DNA of 64,000 nt from Pseudomonas cedrina subsp. cedrina (GTDB taxonomy: Bacteria > Pseudomonadota > Gammaproteobacteria > Pseudomonadales > Pseudomonadaceae): the NCBI RefSeq assembly GCF_001983175.1, contig NZ_MNPW01000004.1, positions 478,087 to 542,086 of the forward strand, in the 5' to 3' direction. Below the pieces are notes generated by a model, which had not been told where the DNA came from, did not search any database, and was given only the letters and a program-made list of their open reading frames with translations. Position numbers and translations under genes: made by a program. Positions 59,697 through 64,000 of the stretch are shown piece by piece (position 1 is the first letter of the stretch; each line of letters starts with the position of its first letter).

Positions 59697-60401
59697 ATGA
59701 ATACCCGTGGATTGCTCGATCAGTTGCTCAAGTCCGGCCAGGACATGTTGCAAAACAAGGCTGGCGGCCAACGTAAGCAGGACGACAAAGGCGCACTGGG
59801 CGGTCTGCTCGGTGGCGGAGGCCTGGGCAGTTTGCTCGGTGGCGCGGGCGGCGGCGCCCTGGCAGCCGGCGCCATGGGCTTGCTGATGGGCAATAAAAAA
59901 GCGCGCAAATTCGGCGGCAAGGCCCTGACTTACGGCGGTTTGGCGGCCTTGGGCGTCATCGCCTACAAGGCCTACGGCAATTGGCAGGCGCAGCAGGCCA
60001 GCGCGCCTCAGGGCGAGCCGCAGACCATCGACCGCCTGCCGCCGGCCCAGGTCGAGCAGCATAGCCAGGGCATCCTCAAGGCGCTGGTCGCCGCAGCCAA
60101 GGCCGACGGCCATGTGGATGAGCGCGAACGCGCGCTGATCGAAGGCGAATTCACCAAGCTGGATAACGACCGCGAGTTGCAAAGCTGGCTGCACGCCGAG
60201 CTGAACAAACCCCTGGACCCGGCGGACGTTGCGCGGGCCGCGGGCACGCCTGAAATGGCCGCCGAGATGTACATCGCCAGCGTGATGCTGGTGGATGAGG
60301 AAAACTTCATGGAAAAGGCCTACCTGGACGAACTGGCCCGCCAACTGAAACTCGAGCCAGGGTTGAAGGCTGAATTGGAAAAACAAGTGCGGCTAAGTTA
60401 A
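59697..60401 (+). CDS. DUF533 / TerB-like inner-membrane-associated protein
   Basis: 234 residues from ATG 59697, with GGAGG upstream. The N-terminal half is Gly-rich (ALGGLLGGGGLGSLLGGAGG, about 33-52) with a hydrophobic stretch (LAAGAMGLLMG, YGGLAALGVIAYKAYG). The C-terminal half is a helical TerB-like domain (LKALVAAAKADGHVDERERA ... VMLVDEENFMEKAYLDELAR). Known as the YebE/DUF533 family; function unclear. Confidence 0.85.
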   Translation: MNTRGLLDQLLKSGQDMLQNKAGGQRKQDDKGALGGLLGGGGLGSLLGGAGGGALAAGAMGLLMGNKKARKFGGKALTYGGLAALGVIAYKAYGNWQAQQASAPQGEPQTIDRLPPAQVEQHSQGILKALVAAAKADGHVDERERALIEGEFTKLDNDRELQSWLHAELNKPLDPADVARAAGTPEMAAEMYIASVMLVDEENFMEKAYLDELARQLKLEPGLKAELEKQVRLS

Positions 60402-60424
60402 TACCTGTCCTACACCGATAAAAA

Positions 60425-60616
60425 TGTGGGAGCGGGCTTGCTCGCGAAAGCGGCCTGTAGTGAGCGGGCTTGCCCCGCGCTGGGTGGCGAAGCCGCCCCA
60501 AACCAGGCGACTCGGTTCTACCTGGAGAGGTCGGCGGTGTTTTTATTGGGGCCGCTTCGCAGCCCAGCGCGGGGCAAGCCCGCTCACTACAGGCCGCGAG
60601 CAATCCCGCTCCCACA
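60425..60616. repeat. Nested REP inverted repeats
   Basis: The outer arms start TGTGGGAGCGGGCTTGCTCG (60425-60446; complement 60595-60616). They enclose a second pair starting CCTGTAGTGAGCGGGCTTGC (about 60454-60484; complement 60563-60593). Two different REP types are thus nested. The rest of the 317-bp gap 60402-60718 holds only the wspA promoter region. Confidence 0.88.
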
Positions 60617-60718
60617 TTTGTTTTGCGTGAACGTTATTGACACGCGAAACCATTGATTTAATAAGGCCAATGCTCGGCTATACTCCCCCGCATTTGATCG
60701 GCACTTCGAGGAAACACT

Positions 60719-62341
60719 GTGAAGAATTGGACCTTGCGCCAACGGATTCTGGCGAGCTTTGCGGTCATTATCGCGATCATGCTGTTGATGGTCGTGGTGT
60801 CCTACTCACGGTTGCTGCAGATCGAAACCAGCCAGGAATCGGTACGCGATGACGCGGTGCCGGGGGTTTATCTCAGTTCGATGATCCGCAGCGCGTGGGT
60901 CGACAGCTACCTCGAAACCATCGATATCATTGGTCTACGGGACGATAAAGCGTTCACCAATGCCGACAGGGCGGACTACAAGTCCTTCGAAGCGCGTATC
61001 GAACAGCAGATGGCCAATTACGAAAAAACCGTTCATAGCCAGGCCGACCGCATGGAGTTCGACAACTTCAAGGCCGCGCATATCAACTACAACAAGGTGT
61101 TGGCCCAAGTGCTGGAACGCGTGGAAGCCAAGGACCTGGCGGGGGCGAACGTGCTGCTCGAGGAGCAGTTGACGCCGATCTGGACCGAAGGGCGCATGAA
61201 GCTCAACGACATCATCACTGAAAACAAGAATGTGTCTGATCGCGCCACTGCGGCGATCGACGAGTCAGTCCTGTCGGCCAAGATCAGCATGGCCGTGTCG
61301 CTGGTCATCGCCATCCTCGCCGCCGGCCTGTGCGGGCTGCTGCTGATGCGCGCGATCATGTCGCCGATGCAGCGCATCGTCGATATCCTCGGAACCATGC
61401 GCGACGGCGACCTGAGCAAGCGCTTGAACCTTGCGCGCAAGGATGAATTCAACGCCGTCGAAACCGGCTTCAACGACATGATGACCGAGCTTACGGCCCT
61501 GGTGTCCCAGGCGCAGCGCTCGTCGGTGCAGGTGACGACCTCGGTGACCGAGATTGCCGCCACCTCCAAGCAGCAACAGGCGACCGCGACTGAAACGGCC
61601 GCGACCACCACCGAGATCGGCGCCACGTCCCGCGAAATCGCGGCCACGTCCAAGGACCTGGTGCGCACCATGACCGAGGTCTCCACCGCCGCCGACCAGG
61701 CTTCGGTCGCCGCCGGTTCCGGTCAGCAAGGCCTGGCGCGCATGGAAGAAACCATGCACTCGGTGATGGGCGCCGCCGACCTGGTCAACGCCAAGCTGGC
61801 GATCCTCAATGAGAAGGCCGGCAACATCAACCAGGTGGTGGTCACCATCGTCAAGGTCGCCGACCAGACCAACCTGCTGTCGCTCAACGCCGCTATCGAG
61901 GCCGAGAAGGCTGGTGAATACGGCCGCGGTTTTGCCGTGGTCGCCACCGAAGTACGCCGTCTCGCCGACCAGACCGCCGTGGCGACCTACGACATCGAGC
62001 AGATGGTGCGAGAAATCCAATCGGCCGTTTCCGCCGGCGTGATGGGCATGGACAAGTTTTCCGAAGAGGTGCGTCGCGGCATGTTTGAAGTGCAGCAAGT
62101 CGGCGAGCAACTGTCGCAGATCATCCATCAGGTCCAAGCCTTGGCGCCGCGGGTGTTGATGGTCAACGAAGGCATGCAGGCCCAGGCCACCGGCGCCGAG
62201 CAGATCAACCACGCGCTGGTGCAACTGGGCGATGCCAGCAGCCAGACGGTGGAGTCCCTGCGCCAGGCCAGCTTTGCCATCGATGAACTGAGCCAGGTTG
62301 CGGTCGGTCTGCGCAGCGGCGTGTCGCGTTTCAAAGTCTGA
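60719..62341 (+). CDS. wspA: Surface-sensing methyl-accepting chemoreceptor WspA
   Basis: Input receptor of the Wsp system that activates the diguanylate cyclase WspR. 540 residues, GTG start at 60719 with GAGGA upstream. N-terminal membrane helix ([20 protein letters not shown], about 10-29), periplasmic four-helix domain, second helix ([20 protein letters not shown], about 191-210), HAMP region, and a long signalling coiled coil with [20 protein letters not shown] at the hairpin tip. Overlaps wspB by one base. Confidence 0.95.
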   Translation: MKNWTLRQRILASFAVIIAIMLLMVVVSYSRLLQIETSQESVRDDAVPGVYLSSMIRSAWVDSYLETIDIIGLRDDKAFTNADRADYKSFEARIEQQMANYEKTVHSQADRMEFDNFKAAHINYNKVLAQVLERVEAKDLAGANVLLEEQLTPIWTEGRMKLNDIITENKNVSDRATAAIDESVLSAKISMAVSLVIAILAAGLCGLLLMRAIMSPMQRIVDILGTMRDGDLSKRLNLARKDEFNAVETGFNDMMTELTALVSQAQRSSVQVTTSVTEIAATSKQQQATATETAATTTEIGATSREIAATSKDLVRTMTEVSTAADQASVAAGSGQQGLARMEETMHSVMGAADLVNAKLAILNEKAGNINQVVVTIVKVADQTNLLSLNAAIEAEKAGEYGRGFAVVATEVRRLADQTAVATYDIEQMVREIQSAVSAGVMGMDKFSEEVRRGMFEVQQVGEQLSQIIHQVQALAPRVLMVNEGMQAQATGAEQINHALVQLGDASSQTVESLRQASFAIDELSQVAVGLRSGVSRFKV

Positions 62342-62853
62342 TGAGCGACCTCGCGGCTAAACGCGGCGCTGTCCCGGCAGCGAAAAAAGCGTTGTTCCTG
62401 GTGTTTAACATCGGCAGCGAGCGTTATGCCCTCAAGGCCACCGAAGTGGCCGAGGTGCTGCCGCGCCTGCCTTTGAAGCCGATCGCCCATGCGCCGGCAT
62501 GGGTGGCGGGCATCTTCGCCCATCGCGGCGCGTTGGTGCCGGTGATCGACCTCAGCGCCCTGACCTTCGGCAAACCGGCCCAGGCCCGTACCAGCACGCG
62601 CCTGGTACTGGTCAATTACCAGCCGCAGCCTTGGGCCCAGCCACGCTGGCTGGGGCTGATCCTGGAACAAGCCACCGACACCCTGCGATGCGACCTTGGC
62701 GAGTTCAAGCCTTATGGCCTGGACAACCGCGAGGCGCCTTACCTGGGGCCGGTGCGTGAGGACGCCCTTGGCTTGATGCAGTGGATCAGCGTCAATGAAT
62801 TGCTCACCGATGATGTGCGCGCCGTGCTGTTTTCTACCGAGCTGAGCGTATGA
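62341..62853 (+). CDS. wspB: CheW-like adaptor WspB
   Basis: Couples WspA to the kinase WspE. 170 residues, a single CheW domain (LFLVFNIGSERYALKATEVA ... WVAGIFAHRGALVPVIDLSA). ATG overlaps the wspA stop (TGATG), and its own stop overlaps wspC (ATGA), so all three are translationally coupled. Confidence 0.93.
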   Translation: MSDLAAKRGAVPAAKKALFLVFNIGSERYALKATEVAEVLPRLPLKPIAHAPAWVAGIFAHRGALVPVIDLSALTFGKPAQARTSTRLVLVNYQPQPWAQPRWLGLILEQATDTLRCDLGEFKPYGLDNREAPYLGPVREDALGLMQWISVNELLTDDVRAVLFSTELSV

Positions 62854-63953
62854 GCGACGACCCGCGTTTCTTTGCTTTCCTCAAAGAGCGCATCGGCCTG
62901 GACGTTGCGTCGGTCGGCGAAGCAATCATCGAGCGCGCGGTGCGCCAGCGCACCCAGGCGGTCAATGCGCAAACACCCTGCGAATATTGGCAACACCTGC
63001 AGAGTTCCGAGCATGAACAGCAGGCGCTGATCGAAGCGGTGATCGTCCCCGAAACCTGGTTTTTCCGTTACCCCGAATCCTTTGCGACCCTGGCCCGCCT
63101 GGCTGCCGCGCGCCTGGCCGAGATCAAGCAGATGCGCGCACTGCGCATCCTCAGTTTGCCGTGTTCCACGGGTGAAGAGCCCTATTCGATTGCCATGGCG
63201 CTGTTGGATGCGGGCCTGGCGCCGCACCAGTTCAAGGTGCAGGGCCTGGATGTCAGCCCGCTGTCGGTGGAGCGCGCGCGACGTGGGGTGTATGGCAGGA
63301 ACTCGTTTCGCGGCGGTGACCTGGCTTTTCGCGACCGGCACTTCATCGAGCATGGCGACGGCTACCACATCGCCGACCGCGTGCGCGAACAAGTGCGCCT
63401 GCAAGTCGGTAACCTGCTCGACCCTGCGCTGCTGGCCAATGAGGCGAGCTATGACTTTGTGTTCTGCCGCAACCTGCTGATCTACTTCGATCAGCCGACC
63501 CAGCAGCAGGTGTTCGAGGTGCTCAAGGGCCTGACGCATATGGACGGCGTGCTGTTTATCGGCCCGGCCGAGGGCGGTCTGCTGGGGCGCCATGGCATGC
63601 GTTCGATTGGGGTGCCGCAGTCCTTCGCGTTCAGTCGGCATGCCGAGCCGGTCAAGCCGGAACCACGGCCGGTGTTCATGTCCATGTCGGTGCCGATCCC
63701 GGCGCCTATGCCTCAGCGCAGCGCGGCATCGATTCCGACCAGGCCACGGCCGTTCAGCACGCTCAGCGCCCCGATACTGCCGGCCAAAGCGCCGCACTCC
63801 GACGCGGCCGACCTGCTCAGCCGCATCGCCACCCTGGCCAACGAAGGCAAAAGCTTTGATGCCCGCGCCGCTTCAGGCTGTGTGAAAACGCAGCCTGCAC
63901 CGGCTAAAAACAAATGCCCCGACTTGTCGGGGCATTTGTTTTTGCGGACTTGA
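62850..63953 (+). CDS. wspC: CheR-type methyltransferase WspC, C-terminally disrupted
   Basis: Methylates WspA to set its activity. 367 residues as it stands. Intact CheR catalytic part: N-terminal helical domain (about 1-80), SAM site RILSLPCSTGEEPYSIAMAL (about 100-119) and VFCRNLLIYFD (about 205-215). The linker is Pro-rich. The TPR region begins DAADLLSRIATLANEGKSFD, then breaks into unrelated SGCVKTQPAPAKNKC at about 63872-63880. WspC proteins usually continue with TPR repeats to about 420 residues. The break coincides with GGCTGTGTGAAAACGC, possibly the end of an insertion sequence, and a strong terminator follows. Confidence 0.85.
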   Translation: MSDDPRFFAFLKERIGLDVASVGEAIIERAVRQRTQAVNAQTPCEYWQHLQSSEHEQQALIEAVIVPETWFFRYPESFATLARLAAARLAEIKQMRALRILSLPCSTGEEPYSIAMALLDAGLAPHQFKVQGLDVSPLSVERARRGVYGRNSFRGGDLAFRDRHFIEHGDGYHIADRVREQVRLQVGNLLDPALLANEASYDFVFCRNLLIYFDQPTQQQVFEVLKGLTHMDGVLFIGPAEGGLLGRHGMRSIGVPQSFAFSRHAEPVKPEPRPVFMSMSVPIPAPMPQRSAASIPTRPRPFSTLSAPILPAKAPHSDAADLLSRIATLANEGKSFDARAASGCVKTQPAPAKNKCPDLSGHLFLRT

Positions 63954-64000
63954 AGAAAAAAAGGGCCTTTCAGCCCATCAACTCCATCAATTTCGGCACT
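63876..64000. mobile_element. Possible end of an insertion element in wspC (runs off window)
   Basis: From 63876 the sequence no longer fits wspC. It begins GGCTGTGTGAAAACGCAGCC, resembling terminal repeats of some transposons. It contains a hairpin terminator and then the 3' end of a minus-strand frame (stop 63970-63972, preceded by ...VPKLMELMG) continuing past 64000. That frame could be the transposase C-terminus; too little is visible to name a family. Confidence 0.5.
63906..63943. terminator. Bidirectional terminator at the disrupted wspC end
   Basis: AAAAACAAATGCCCCGAC-TT-GTCGGGGCATTTGTTTTT: perfect 18-bp arms. In the + direction it would end wspABC transcription before wspDEFR. Confidence 0.9.

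Overview
The window is a chromosomal segment of a fluorescent Pseudomonas (P. fluorescens group). Nearly every gene block has a recognisable P. aeruginosa PAO1-type counterpart in similar order: glpF-glpK-ybaK, argF, grxD-bfr-bfd-peroxiredoxin-rnt-pyrC-motY-argG, nth, metG-apbC, fdxA-mutS, cinA-recA-recX, erdR-dgkA-finR-fpr, spdH and wspABC. Base composition is GC-rich and the intergenic gaps are full of REP-type inverted repeats typical of this group. No tRNA, rRNA or CRISPR array was seen. Identifications come from reading the sequence and from family knowledge; no database search was run.

Layout. 1-2.4 kb: glycerol uptake (glpF, glpK; glpK runs off the left edge). 2.7-5.3 kb: ybaK, a lone ABC ATPase and argF. 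5.7-14.3 kb: a molybdopterin oxidoreductase, an iron and redox group (grxD, a bacterioferritin lacking ferroxidase ligands, Fur-controlled bfd, peroxiredoxin), rnt-pyrC, motY and argG. 14.3-21.1 kb: a NarL-type response regulator, a PA3496-like small protein, nth, a stand-alone soluble rsxB, metG and apbC. 21.2-24.7 kb: the GacA-controlled small RNA rsmZ with its upstream activating box, then fdxA and mutS.

25.0-30.2 kb is the mutS-cinA interval, the known site of R/F-type tailocin and lambdoid prophage clusters in fluorescent pseudomonads. Only a remnant is left: a DUF3077 gene with an unusual structured leader, a CI/LexA-like repressor, a LexA-box promoter, an untranslated-looking stretch of GGA-loop hairpins ending in a terminator, holin, a possible tail protein, an orphan com gene, an endolysin broken by one extra T in a T7 tract, and an intact Rz/Rz1 pair. 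The structural tail genes are absent.

30.2-46.7 kb: conserved core with cinA, LexA-controlled recA-recX, a LOG-family gene, tapT, erdR, dgkA, the divergent finR/fpr pair, trmO, an rRNA pseudouridine synthase homologue lacking the catalytic Asp, rimO, an orphan RelB antitoxin beside a toxin stub, kup, and an Old Yellow Enzyme. 47.2-60.4 kb: opgD and a polyamine uptake and oxidation cluster (LysR regulator, two aldehyde dehydrogenases, PotD/A/B/C-type ABC transporter, spermidine dehydrogenase), with REP elements in three of its gaps. 60.7-64 kb: the start of the wsp surface-sensing c-di-GMP operon. wspC loses its C-terminal TPR region at a junction that looks like the end of a mobile element.

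The most interesting points are the SOS-promoter GGA-hairpin RNA in the tailocin remnant, which could act on the same RsmA/E system as rsmZ 5 kb away, the DUF3077 leader, and the truncated wspC.
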